In this document: piece by piece, positions 24,617 to 33,167 of the stretch
How positions within the stretch are numbered: the first letter of the stretch is position 1
Layout: every line of letters begins with the position of its first letter
NCBI RefSeq assembly: GCF_900102265.1
Contig: NZ_FNBH01000002.1
Span: forward strand, 496,001 to 560,000
Source of the DNA: Epilithonimonas hungarica
Lineage (GTDB): Bacteria; Bacteroidota; Bacteroidia; Flavobacteriales; Weeksellaceae
Length of the DNA: 64,000 bases
Direction: 5' to 3'
Translations under genes and position numbers: made by a program
The notes under the pieces: model-generated
Database searches by the model: none
Told to the model about the DNA's origin: nothing
Seen by the model: only the letters and a program-made list of their open reading frames with translations

Positions 24617-25201
24617 ATGATTCAGATAGATGATAAATTAATTTCAGAAGATGTTTTCGCAGAAAGTTTTGTCTGCAATCTTACCAAATGCAAAGGTGTA
24701 TGTTGTGTTGACGGCGATACAGGAGCACCTCTTGACAAAGACGAACTGCCAATATTGGACGAAATTTTCCCGAAAATAAAATCTTACCTGAGACCAGAAG
24801 GTGTAAAGGCCATCGAAGAACAGGGAACTTGGGTGGTCGACCCTTATGACGGCGGTTATGTAACGACTTTGGTGAACGGAAGCGAATGTGCTTATGTGAT
24901 TTTTGATGAAAAAGGAACAACAAAATGCGGCATCGAAAAAGCTTATGAAGACGGTGTGGTTGATTGGAAAAAACCCATCTCCTGTCACCTTTATCCAATC
25001 CGTGTGAATGAGTACAAAACTTTTGTTGCCTTGAACTATCACGAATGGGAAATCTGTAATGATGCCTGTACTCTGGGAAAAGAATTGCAGGTCAGAATTT
25101 ATCAATTCCTTAAAGAACCGCTTATCCGAAAATACGGCGAAGATTTTTACAATACACTTTGTGAAGCTGCCGAAGAGTGGGAGAAAGAATATAATACTTG
25201 A
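24617..25201 (+). CDS. DUF3109 family cysteine-rich protein
   Basis: 194 residues with a conserved cysteine set: NLTKCKGVCCVDGD (about 23-33), ECAYV, TKCGIEKAYEDG, ISCHLYPI, WEICNDACTLG. The family is related to the YkgJ CxxCx(n)C group proposed to bind zinc or an iron-sulfur cluster; function unknown. No signal peptide. It follows the DUF6427-like gene by 19 nt and ends at a bidirectional terminator. Confidence 0.88.
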   Translation: MIQIDDKLISEDVFAESFVCNLTKCKGVCCVDGDTGAPLDKDELPILDEIFPKIKSYLRPEGVKAIEEQGTWVVDPYDGGYVTTLVNGSECAYVIFDEKGTTKCGIEKAYEDGVVDWKKPISCHLYPIRVNEYKTFVALNYHEWEICNDACTLGKELQVRIYQFLKEPLIRKYGEDFYNTLCEAAEEWEKEYNT

Positions 25202-25236
25202 GATTTGAGATTTCAAATCGTGAAATATTTCACAAA

Positions 25237-25266
25237 AAAAGGATTCAAAATTATTTGAATCCTTTT
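25237..25266. terminator. Bidirectional terminator
   Basis: Perfect 13-bp stem (25237-25249, 25254-25266) with A- and T-rich flanks on both sides, between the convergent DUF3109 gene and the LolA-like gene. Confidence 0.85.
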
Positions 25267-25286
25267 ATATTTTATTTCAAATTGAC

Positions 25287-25925
25287 TTATTTGAATTCGT
25301 CATCAGAAACAGGCTGATTGATTTTGATTTCAGAATTCTTCACCTGAACTTGCTGTCCAGCCGCATCGATGGACATTTCTTCCACGAATTTGATTCCGTC
25401 CACGTCAGCATATTTGGAAATGGTCATTGTTCCTTTATCGCCTTCGGTTTTGTAAAGCAAATTGGTTTTTGCATCAAAATAATATTTGCTGTCATCAGAA
25501 GAAAGAACAATATAATCTTTGCCATCGATCTGTTTTTTCTCAACAGTCTTAATTTTTTCAGGATTCATTCCAAGCGCATCCATTATTTTTGCATCCTTTA
25601 ATTTTGCTACTTGGTCAGCTGGGAAATCCACCTTTTGTCCCATTTGGTTTGCAAAACCTTTTTCCCCGTCAAAAACCTGAGACATCTCCTGTCCCATCAT
25701 ACTTTGGGTAGATTTGAATTTGTTGTCTTTTTTTACAGTTTTCCCTTCCATTTCCATTCCCATCACGCTGATGGTATTTTTCATAGAAAGCGTTTTTACA
25801 GACTCCAGTTTTTGTTTTCCTCCAAGCGCAGTAATATAATTATCAATCACTTGCTTTGCTGTTTGAGCAGAAATATTTGCTACTGTCGCAACAGAAAGAG
25901 CAAATGTCAAAATCAATTTTTTCAT
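25287..25925 (-). CDS. Periplasmic LolA/LolB-like protein
   Basis: 212 residues. Signal peptide (1-20, ending NISAQ). The mature part begins AKQVIDNYITALGGKQKLESVKTLSMKN, typical of flavobacterial outer-membrane-lipoprotein-sorting-like proteins, and continues as a half-barrel pattern (FDGEKGFANQMGQ, YYFDAKTNLLYKTE). It probably binds a lipid or hydrophobic ligand; not shown to be true LolA. Single gene. Confidence 0.75.
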   Translation of the reverse strand: MKKLILTFALSVATVANISAQTAKQVIDNYITALGGKQKLESVKTLSMKNTISVMGMEMEGKTVKKDNKFKSTQSMMGQEMSQVFDGEKGFANQMGQKVDFPADQVAKLKDAKIMDALGMNPEKIKTVEKKQIDGKDYIVLSSDDSKYYFDAKTNLLYKTEGDKGTMTISKYADVDGIKFVEEMSIDAAGQQVQVKNSEIKINQPVSDDEFK

Positions 25926-26020
25926 TTTAATTTTTTATTTTATATGAACGAATATAGTGAAATTCACAGAATAATACTTTTCCGTTAGTTCACCTCTTGT
26001 TGTTTTTGTTACAAAAAAAT

Positions 26021-26051
26021 AGAAACAACTTCTGGATTTGAAGTTGTTTCT
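26021..26051 (-). terminator. Terminator of the 22-residue-repeat gene
   Basis: Perfect 12-bp stem (26021-26032, 26040-26051), 7-nt loop, then seven T on the minus strand. Confidence 0.85.
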
Positions 26052-26067
26052 ATTGATTCAAGAGAAA

Positions 26068-26448
26068 TTAATCTTTCTTTTTGATATCGTCTTTCACGTC
26101 TTTGTAAGTATCACTAACTGCATCGGCTCCTTTTTTTGCTGTTTTCCCAGTCCATTTTGCACCGTCCTTCACTCCTTTTTTTGTAGCTTTTGCGCCTTTC
26201 TTAACCTTTTTCCCTGTCCACTTCGCTCCGTCTTTTACACCTTCAGCAGTGGCTTTTGCTCCTTTTTCAGCGGTTTTCCCTGTCCATTTCGCAGCATCTT
26301 TTACACCTTCTCCTGTTGCTTTAGCTCCTTTTTCCACAGCAGTTCCTACAGCTTTTGAATCTTTTTTAACTTCTTCTTTTACAGTTTGAGCGTTCATTAC
26401 AACTGCTACAAATAGAACTGCTGCTAATGATAATAGTCTCTTTTTCAT
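26068..26448 (-). CDS. Secreted Lys/Ala/Gly-rich protein with 22-residue repeats
   Basis: 126 residues. Signal peptide (1-20, ending VVMNAQ). The rest is three near-identical 22-residue repeats starting GVKD(A/G)AKWTGK (about 48-113) plus a partial copy before them, then a KDVKDDIKKKD tail. Each repeat is 2 x 11 residues, a spacing typical of amphipathic helices in LEA group 3, apolipoprotein and synuclein-like proteins. It may coat membranes or proteins under stress, but function is inferred from pattern alone. Well-isolated single gene with a strong terminator. Confidence 0.8.
   Translation of the reverse strand: MKKRLLSLAAVLFVAVVMNAQTVKEEVKKDSKAVGTAVEKGAKATGEGVKDAAKWTGKTAEKGAKATAEGVKDGAKWTGKKVKKGAKATKKGVKDGAKWTGKTAKKGADAVSDTYKDVKDDIKKKD
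26184..26330. repeat. 66-bp tandem repeats inside the secreted Lys-rich gene
   Basis: The DNA repeats with a 66-bp period, matching the 22-residue units (kttttcccngtccanttngc recurs three times). Such arrays can change copy number by slippage. Confidence 0.65.
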
Positions 26449-26567
26449 CGTTTTTTATATTTTAAAATTAATGTTACAATATTAGCATAAAGTAAGCCAA
26501 AAATATTCATTAATCTTTTAATTTTTAAAAATAAATTTTCTTCGACATTTCAAATAGATAAAAATAA

Positions 26568-26575
26568 TATTTTTG
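26568..26575 (+). promoter_or_regulatory. -7 element of the GH25 gene
   Basis: TATTTTTG, 8 nt before the ATG at 26584; very short leader predicted. Confidence 0.45.
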
Positions 26576-26583
26576 CAAAACTT

Positions 26584-27444
26584 ATGGCCAAGACAAACCG
26601 GACTACTCAAAGAAAAATCCATCAGAAAAGAAAGCAAGCGTATCTCAAGAAGCGTTGGATCCTGTTGATTATACTTTGCATTTCTTTACTGGGAACTGGT
26701 TTTTATCTAAGACAGAAGATCAATTATTATTTCACCTATTATTTAGGAAAACACTTTGAGCATAAGAAACTATCAAATACTGAAACCGAATCTCAACGAA
26801 TTGAAAAAATAATCGGGCTTTATTCCAATCAGACTTTTGGTTTCGATATTTCTCATTATCAAAGAAAAGAAGACATCCAATGGGATAGTTTGAGCATCGG
26901 CAACAGAACCATTCCTTTGAAATTTGTAGTTCTGAGAGCAAGTATGGGAAACCGAAAATTGGATAAGAATTTTGACCATTTTTGGGAAACGGCAAAACAA
27001 CACAACTTAATTCGCGGTGCGTATCATTTTTATCGTCCGGATGAAGACCCTGTGATGCAGGCCAATTCTTTTCTTTCTGTTGCCAAGTTAGAATCAGGTG
27101 ATCTTCCACCAATTCTCGACATCGAGAAAAATCCCAGAAAAAAAACAAAAGAACAACTGGTTTCTGACCTCAAAGTCTGGATAAAAATAATGGAAGATAC
27201 TTACGGCGAAAAACCGATTATTTACACTTATTATCATTACTACAAAGATTATCTGAAAGGCGAGTTGGATGATTATCCGCTTTGGCTGGCGAATTATAAT
27301 GATGTTCCAACGCCTTCTCCTGATGATGAATGGCAATTTTGGCAATTCTCAGAAAACGGAATCGTTTATGGGATCAATTCAAAAGTTGATCTGGATATTT
27401 ATAATGGGAATCTTTGGTCGTTGAAAATGCTGACGATTGATTAA
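26584..27444 (+). CDS. GH25 family lysozyme-like muramidase, membrane-anchored
   Basis: 286 residues. A basic N-terminus and one membrane segment (about 24-44) precede the GH25 barrel (about 78-286): GFDISHYQ, VLRASMG, GAYHFYRPDEDP, and the catalytic PPILDIEKN. GH25 enzymes cut the beta-1,4 bond of peptidoglycan. The anchored form in the inner membrane, facing the periplasm, suggests cell-wall turnover rather than attack. It meets the hydrolase gene tail to tail, stops overlapping by 3 nt. Confidence 0.92.
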   Translation: MAKTNRTTQRKIHQKRKQAYLKKRWILLIILCISLLGTGFYLRQKINYYFTYYLGKHFEHKKLSNTETESQRIEKIIGLYSNQTFGFDISHYQRKEDIQWDSLSIGNRTIPLKFVVLRASMGNRKLDKNFDHFWETAKQHNLIRGAYHFYRPDEDPVMQANSFLSVAKLESGDLPPILDIEKNPRKKTKEQLVSDLKVWIKIMEDTYGEKPIIYTYYHYYKDYLKGELDDYPLWLANYNDVPTPSPDDEWQFWQFSENGIVYGINSKVDLDIYNGNLWSLKMLTID

Positions 27445-28220
27445 TCCTTTATAAAATCAATCACATCATTACTCAACTCTTCTGCTCTTTCTATCGGAAC
27501 ACCGTGTGATGCACCTTGATAGATTTTCAGTTTAGCGTTGGGGATCTCTTTTGCGATGTATTCTGTATGAGAACGAAGAATCAAATCATTTTCCCCAGCT
27601 ACTGCAAAGACTTTTGCTTTGATGTTATTGAGTTGTTCTTTGGTGATTTTTGGTTCATCAATCATCAACTGAAGTAATCTGATATCACGTTCCGGTTTGT
27701 TTTCAGCACGCATTTTTTCGGCATCCCTTTTCATGTTCTCCACTTCATTTTCACCTACTCCATTTGGAAAAACATTGGCTCCGCTTGTGATGATTTTACT
27801 TGCCATTTTTGGATATTTGATAGCAAATTCGAGTCCTGTATTTCCGCCGTCACTCCAGCCAAGAATATTGATTTTTTTCAATTTCAATTCATCTGCAATG
27901 GCTTTTACATCATCAGCAAACTTAATATAAGTCAAAGGATCTGCTGAAGTATCCGTACTTTTCCCTTGAGCTCGTGTATCCATTGCAATAACTTTAAAAT
28001 GTTTAGATAATTCCGGAATTTCCTTCGAAAAAGCATCAATGCTTCCTCCATTTCCGTGAAGTAAAAACAATGGTTCGCCCTTTCCATAAATTTCGTAGTA
28101 AATATCTGCATCTTTCAAATGAAGGATTTTTCCAGCTTTCGGATTTTTTCCAAAATCAAAAACTTGAGCAAAAGAAACTGTAAAAACAAGCAGAATGATC
28201 AAGGCTAATATTTTTTTCAT
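27441..28220 (-). CDS. Secreted alpha/beta hydrolase
   Basis: 259 residues from ATG 28220, which starts a signal peptide (MKKILALIILLVFTVSFAQ); an in-frame upstream ATG at 28241 would add seven residues. Oxyanion HGNGGS, nucleophile elbow GWSDGG, late Asp (NDLILR) and His (GASHGVP) form the catalytic set. An esterase or lactonase role is possible, substrate unknown. It follows the CarboxypepD_reg gene by 39 nt and may be co-transcribed. Confidence 0.88.
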   Translation of the reverse strand: MKKILALIILLVFTVSFAQVFDFGKNPKAGKILHLKDADIYYEIYGKGEPLFLLHGNGGSIDAFSKEIPELSKHFKVIAMDTRAQGKSTDTSADPLTYIKFADDVKAIADELKLKKINILGWSDGGNTGLEFAIKYPKMASKIITSGANVFPNGVGENEVENMKRDAEKMRAENKPERDIRLLQLMIDEPKITKEQLNNIKAKVFAVAGENDLILRSHTEYIAKEIPNAKLKIYQGASHGVPIERAEELSNDVIDFIKD

Positions 28221-28259
28221 CTTGATGTGATTGATTATCAAATTTAATAATAAGTCGAA

Positions 28260-29084
28260 TTATTTTCTCACCTTCACATCAATATTAATTGCCGGTGCAG
28301 CAATACCAATCTTCTCCCAATTTCCATAAAATGAACGATAATAACCAGACCTGAACATGGCACCACTCAAAGCCACTTTGCCATCAGACTGTCCAATAAA
28401 TTGAATCCCGACAAAGAACTTTCCTTGTAACCAAATATTTTCTCTGCTTACATCTATAGAAAAAGTCCAGTCTTGTAAATTGTCTTTACTAATTGTTGCG
28501 ATAATATCATCTTCCAAAATCAGATTATTTGGTTTTCCATCTTTTTCATCGTAAACCGTGTAACGAACTTTGATGGGCGTAGTCGATTCGAATCTGGAAA
28601 AATTCATATTGATTTTATTGATTTTCAATCTTTTGCTAGAACTAAATTCTACTGCTGTTTCTTCCACAACAGAATTTCCCTTTTCCATATTAGGTGTGAA
28701 CATCATCGATTTTGACTTGCTGTTGATACCCAGGTTTTTCTCTTTATAATTTTGAGGTGTAATGACAACTTCCTGAATATTGGTCACTTTTTCATACAAA
28801 TAGATGTTGTGAGGATTGCTCTTGACGAAGTCTTCCACCGTACTTCTGAACTGTTTGTATCCTCCAACTACAACAATCAGCTCTTTGTCTTTGCTGACCT
28901 TCTCCAATTGAATTTGGAATTTTCCATTTTCATCGGCCTGAACTCCGTAATTGCTATTAATGATTCCGATTTTGGCATAAGGAACGGGTTGGTTATCATC
29001 TTTTGATAAAACAGTTCCAGAAATAAGTTGTGCCTGAGACGCTACAAATACGAATAAAGCAAAAATAATGTTGAATTTTTTCAT
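28260..29084 (-). CDS. Secreted CarboxypepD_reg-like domain protein
   Basis: 274 residues. Signal peptide (1-18, ending VASQAQ). The first 80 residues form a carboxypeptidase-regulatory-like beta-sandwich (LISGTVLSKDDNQPVPYAKIGIIN, ADENGKFQI), as at the N-terminus of SusC proteins, but no receptor barrel follows. The C-terminal half has no recognised domain. It is probably periplasmic or outer-membrane associated. Confidence 0.75.
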   Translation of the reverse strand: MKKFNIIFALFVFVASQAQLISGTVLSKDDNQPVPYAKIGIINSNYGVQADENGKFQIQLEKVSKDKELIVVVGGYKQFRSTVEDFVKSNPHNIYLYEKVTNIQEVVITPQNYKEKNLGINSKSKSMMFTPNMEKGNSVVEETAVEFSSSKRLKINKINMNFSRFESTTPIKVRYTVYDEKDGKPNNLILEDDIIATISKDNLQDWTFSIDVSRENIWLQGKFFVGIQFIGQSDGKVALSGAMFRSGYYRSFYGNWEKIGIAAPAINIDVKVRK

Positions 29085-29219
29085 ACTTACTAATTTGAGA
29101 GCAAAATTCTGAAATTTTCCATTCTGATTCTCTCAAAGAAAGGTTAAATCGACTAATCTTTTAGTTAAAGTTTTCTGAATATTAATCAATAGTAGCAGGA
29201 TTATCGAGTTTCAATTTCT

Positions 29220-29227
29220 TATTTTTG
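29220..29227 (+). promoter_or_regulatory. -7 element of the ABC-F gene
   Basis: TATTTTTG, 36 nt before the ATG at 29264. Confidence 0.5.
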
Positions 29228-29263
29228 CAAATCGTTCAAATTATCAATCATCATTTATAACTA

Positions 29264-31174
29264 ATGAATTACGTTTCTGCAGAAAATCTTAGCAAATCTT
29301 ACGGTGTCAAAGTTTTGTTCAAAAATATTACCTTCCACGTGAACGAAGGCGACAAAATTGCCATCGTTGCCAAAAACGGAAGTGGAAAATCAACGTTACT
29401 AAAAATCCTGATGGGGAAGGAAATTGCTGACAGCGGAGATGTGGTTATCAACAAGGATATTCAGGTAGTTTTATTTGACCAGGAAATTGATTTTGACCCG
29501 AAACTCTCTGTGGACGAGTTTATGATGACTTTGGATTCTGCACCGATTTTGGCTTTGAAGAAGTATCACCACGCTTTGACCTCGGAAAACCCGGATGATA
29601 TGGAAACGGCTTTGGCAGAAATGGAAATCCATAAAGCCTGGGATTTGGAAAATGAGATGGAACAGATTCTTTCTCAGCTAAAGATCACAGATCTATCGGC
29701 AAAAATGGGAACACTTTCCGGTGGACAAATCAAAAGAATTGCTTTAGCAAAACTATTGACAGAAACCCGGGCAGAACATCGCCATACGTTGTTGATCATG
29801 GATGAGCCGACCAATCATTTGGATGTGGAAATGGTGGAATGGCTGGAAAATTATCTGAGTAAAGCAAAAATCACCTTGCTTCTTGTGACCCACGACCGTT
29901 ATTTCCTGGATGCTGTTTGTGACAAAATATGGGAAATGGAAGACGGAAATCTCTATCTCCACAATGGAAGTTACGCTACTTATCTTGAGAATAAAATGAT
30001 TCGTGAGGATAACCTGAACTCAACGATTGATAAAGCGCAAAACCTTTACAGAAAGGAATTGGAATGGATGCGACGACAACCAAAAGCGAGAACTACGAAA
30101 TCAAAATCCAGACAAGATGATTTCTACGAAACTGAAAAAGTAGCGAAAACCGATACGAGAAAACAAGCTCTGGAACTGGATTTTGAAATGAAAAGACTGG
30201 GAAATAAGATTCTTGAGCTTAGAAATATCAATAAAAGTTTTGGTAACAAAGTTTTGTTCAAAGATTTCTCCTATCAATTTCAAAGAGGCGAAAAAGTGGG
30301 AATCGTTGGGAAAAACGGAGCCGGAAAATCTACTTTACTGAATATCATTCAAGGTTTTGAACCGAAAGATTCGGGGGAAATTGAAACTGGAGAAACGATT
30401 AAATTCGGATATTTTGCTCAGAAAGGACTTCAATATAAAGAAAACGAAAGGGTCATTGATTTCATCAAGGAGATTGGCGAAAATTTCCCTTTAGCGAATG
30501 GAAAAACAATATCAGCATCTCAGTTTTTGAGATTATTCTTGTTCGATGACCAAACGCAATACTCGCCAATTTCGAAACTTTCTGGGGGAGAAAAGCGTCG
30601 TTTACACCTGATGTATATTCTTTATCAGAATCCGAATTTCCTGATTTTTGATGAGCCTACGAATGATTTGGATTTGCCAACTTTGACGGTTCTTGAGAAT
30701 TTTCTTCAGAATTTTCAAGGCAGTTTGATCATCGTTTCTCACGACCGTTATTTTATGGACAGAATTGTGGACCACGTTCTGGCTTTTGAAGGCGAAGGAA
30801 AAATCAAGGAGTTTGTTGGGAATTTCTCTGAATATCGAGAAAGTCAGAAGTCGGAAGACAGAAGTCAGAAAGTAGAAAAAACCGAAGCTGTAAATAAGAA
30901 ATCAGAAAACATTTCGACTCCGCTTAGTGTTACAAGCCAGCAACCAACAACCAGTAACCAACAACCAAAAAAGAAATTATCTTTCAAGGAACAGCACGAG
31001 CTGGAAACTATCGAGAAAGAAATGCCAAAATTGGAAGAGCAAAGAAGCAAAATTCTGGAGCAACTGAATAATGAAGCAGATTACGATAAAATCTCAAAAC
31101 TTTCTGCCGAATTGGAAACGCTTTCCGAAAAATTGGAGAAATTCGAAATGCGTTGGCTGGAACTTCAGGATTAG
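29264..31174 (+). CDS. ABC-F family ATP-binding protein, Uup-like
   Basis: 636 residues, no membrane part. Two ATPase domains: Walker A at 37-44 and 350-357 (GKNGAGKST), signatures LSGGQIKRIALA (151-162) and LSGGEKRRLHLM (439-450), Walker B ending E181 and E464. The interdomain linker carries KELEWMRRQPKART. The C-terminal coiled coil (about 572-636) follows a linker (527-570) of odd composition. ABC-F proteins act on the ribosome E site; Uup also affects DNA recombination. Resistance-type function is not suggested. Confidence 0.95.
   Translation: MNYVSAENLSKSYGVKVLFKNITFHVNEGDKIAIVAKNGSGKSTLLKILMGKEIADSGDVVINKDIQVVLFDQEIDFDPKLSVDEFMMTLDSAPILALKKYHHALTSENPDDMETALAEMEIHKAWDLENEMEQILSQLKITDLSAKMGTLSGGQIKRIALAKLLTETRAEHRHTLLIMDEPTNHLDVEMVEWLENYLSKAKITLLLVTHDRYFLDAVCDKIWEMEDGNLYLHNGSYATYLENKMIREDNLNSTIDKAQNLYRKELEWMRRQPKARTTKSKSRQDDFYETEKVAKTDTRKQALELDFEMKRLGNKILELRNINKSFGNKVLFKDFSYQFQRGEKVGIVGKNGAGKSTLLNIIQGFEPKDSGEIETGETIKFGYFAQKGLQYKENERVIDFIKEIGENFPLANGKTISASQFLRLFLFDDQTQYSPISKLSGGEKRRLHLMYILYQNPNFLIFDEPTNDLDLPTLTVLENFLQNFQGSLIIVSHDRYFMDRIVDHVLAFEGEGKIKEFVGNFSEYRESQKSEDRSQKVEKTEAVNKKSENISTPLSVTSQQPTTSNQQPKKKLSFKEQHELETIEKEMPKLEEQRSKILEQLNNEADYDKISKLSAELETLSEKLEKFEMRWLELQD
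30839..30973 (+). repeat. Simple-sequence-like insert in the ABC-F linker
   Basis: In-frame tracts made of AGTCAGAAGTCGGAAGACAG-like units (30839-30872) and CAACCAACAACC-like units (30935-30970). They encode the Ser/Gln/Lys-rich linker. Similar simple runs occur in flavobacterial intergenic DNA, for example at 21344-21366 and 23329-23362. Confidence 0.6.
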
Positions 31175-31190
31175 TTATGATTTTTAGGTT

Positions 31191-31706
31191 ATGGATAAGG
31201 TAAAGGACACAAGAAGTTTTATGAGAATCGTTCACAGATATCTTGGATATCTGATGGCGGGAATAATGGCTGTCTATGCAATAAGCGGTGTGATTTTGAT
31301 TTACCGTGACACCGATTTTTTGAAAAAAGAAAATCATTATGAGAAAGTTTTTGAGAAAAATCTGACCGAGAAACAAATTGGTGAAGAGACGAAAATCAAA
31401 AACTTTGAGGTGACCAAAACTCAGAATGGTATTTTTTATTTCAAAGAAGGCACTTATAATTCTCTAACCGGAAAAGCAGATTACACAAAAAAAGAACTGC
31501 CGTTTGTATGGGACAAAATGACGAAACTTCACAAAGCAAAATCGGAACAGACCCTTTCTCCGCTCAATACATTTTTCGGCGTTTGTTTATTTTTCTTTGT
31601 ATTATCCAGTTTTTGGATGTTTCCGCCAAAATCTAAAGTCTTCAAAAGAGGAATGGTTTTTACTGTAATTGGGATTTTGATTGCTTTGTTGCTGACGTTC
31701 TTATAA
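31191..31706 (+). CDS. PepSY-associated membrane protein
   Basis: 171 residues. An N-terminal segment (FMRIVHRYLGYLMAGIMAVYAISGVILIYRD) with a conserved His-Arg pair is the start of PepSY_TM proteins; two more membrane segments lie at about 125-145 and 152-171. The large periplasmic PepSY modules of iron-reductase-like relatives are reduced to one short stretch. Role unknown; relatives act in iron or redox handling. It starts 16 nt after the ABC-F gene. Confidence 0.78.
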   Translation: MDKVKDTRSFMRIVHRYLGYLMAGIMAVYAISGVILIYRDTDFLKKENHYEKVFEKNLTEKQIGEETKIKNFEVTKTQNGIFYFKEGTYNSLTGKADYTKKELPFVWDKMTKLHKAKSEQTLSPLNTFFGVCLFFFVLSSFWMFPPKSKVFKRGMVFTVIGILIALLLTFL

Positions 31707-31739
31707 AGTGTAAAATAATTGATTGTTACTAACCTGCAA

Positions 31740-31850
31740 AAGGGATAGTAGTGGAAATCCTTTTTCTTTTCTTTCATATAAGGAAAAGAAAAAGATTGCA
31801 ACGGATAGCCCGACCCAAGCGGCTGGAAAGCGTTGGCGAGGGGTTTGCCC
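31740..31850. repeat. Structured intergenic repeat, copy B
   Basis: Shares with 16722-16835 the left core GTGGAAATCCTTTTT and the right core AAAAAGATTGCAACGGA. The pyrimidine arm and the matching AAGGAAAAGAAAAAG arm form a stem with a CATATA loop. It lies just after the PepSY gene stop and before the end of the TauE fusion gene. Confidence 0.7.
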
Positions 31851-31857
31851 AAATTAT

Positions 31858-33150
31858 CTATATGATATGAAATGTTTTCAAAAGAACATTAAGACTCCAG
31901 ATAATTACCATCAATCCAACTCCGATGAACATTGCTTTCAGAGGCAATTTCCCGGCAAGTCTCGCTGCAATTGGCGCTGCGAGAATGCCACCTAAAATCA
32001 ATCCGGCAATCAACTGCCAATGGCTGATTCCGATAACTGAGAAGAATGTCAATGCACTCGCAAATGTCACAAAGAATTCTGTTAAACTGACTGTTCCGAT
32101 CACATAACGCGGTGTTTTTCCTTTCGAGATCAATGTTGAAGTTACCAGCGGTCCCCAACCTCCACCACCAAATGAATCCAAAAACCCGCCAGCTCCTGCA
32201 AGCCAGCCTACTCTTTTGGTTTTTTTACGATTTTTATTTTTCTTGAAAGCATTGAGTAAGATCCTGATCCCGAGAACGAAAGTATAAAGTGCTAAAAAAG
32301 GTTTAATAATTCCAGCATATTTTTCTCCAAAATATGATAACAACAACGCTCCTAAAACTGCTCCAATAACGCCTGGAATCAATATATTTTTGAATAATTT
32401 CTTATTGATATTCCCAAATTTGTAATGACTGAAGCCCGAAGCGCCGCTTGAAAACATTTCTGCAGTATGAATACTACTGCTGATTGCCGGCAGCGGAATT
32501 CCTATGTACAAAAGTGCCGCAGTACAAGTTACACCGTAACCCATTCCCAAAGCACCGTCAATTAACTGGGCCAAAAATCCAACCAAGAATAACCAGAAAA
32601 ATCGTTCATCCGTATTATGATTCAGGTATTGATAAGCGACTTTAAAATCTTCGAATCCTATGTAAAATGATACAATATTTCCTATTAACAGAACAACGAA
32701 TGCCCAGAAAAATATGGTTGCAATTCTGCGCCATTTTTTTTCCCCGTTAATAATGAAAAGAGATTTTCTCTCTTGTTTATCGTTATTCCCTCGAAAGAAA
32801 AAATCATTTTCAGAAGGAAGACTTGGAGCAAAATATAAGTTCTTTCTTTCTTTGATTTTATTAATTATCAGCTGGTCTTGAACAGGATCTTCTGTAGCCA
32901 CAATGAACAAGTCTGCAATCTCCAAATAAGAATCATCAAAATCTTCATTGATAATCTTGACCGATGTATTTTCCAACAACAGGTTTTTGATATCATCAGA
33001 AAGTCTCTTTGCGAGAACGCTGATATTAGCATCCGGAATATTCTGCATCAAATCATTAAGCTGTTCCGAAGCTAATTTTCCACCGCCGACGATCAGGATC
33101 TTGTTAGTCGATGCGTTGATGAAAACCGGAAGTGAAATTTTTGATGTCAC
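31858..33150 (-). CDS. Fusion of a CysG/Met8-like NAD-binding domain with a TauE/SafE sulfite exporter
   Basis: 430 residues. Residues 1-120 look like the Rossmann domain of siroheme synthase (ILIVGGGKLASEQL at 18-31; LFIVATEDP at 81-89). By hand alignment with E. coli CysG the catalytic Asp of the NVVDAP motif is replaced (LYFAPSLP here). A short linker leads to a TSUP/TauE-SafE transporter (about 145-430) with eight or so helices and the repeated LGMGYG and GGGGWGPL-like motifs. It is the last gene of cysH-cysD-cysN and starts 17 nt after cysN, so it probably exports or senses sulfite or sulfide. No chelatase or dimerisation domain. Confidence 0.88.
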   Translation of the reverse strand: MTSKISLPVFINASTNKILIVGGGKLASEQLNDLMQNIPDANISVLAKRLSDDIKNLLLENTSVKIINEDFDDSYLEIADLFIVATEDPVQDQLIINKIKERKNLYFAPSLPSENDFFFRGNNDKQERKSLFIINGEKKWRRIATIFFWAFVVLLIGNIVSFYIGFEDFKVAYQYLNHNTDERFFWLFLVGFLAQLIDGALGMGYGVTCTAALLYIGIPLPAISSSIHTAEMFSSGASGFSHYKFGNINKKLFKNILIPGVIGAVLGALLLSYFGEKYAGIIKPFLALYTFVLGIRILLNAFKKNKNRKKTKRVGWLAGAGGFLDSFGGGGWGPLVTSTLISKGKTPRYVIGTVSLTEFFVTFASALTFFSVIGISHWQLIAGLILGGILAAPIAARLAGKLPLKAMFIGVGLMVIIWSLNVLLKTFHII

Positions 33151-33167
33151 AGTCTGTTTATTTAAAA

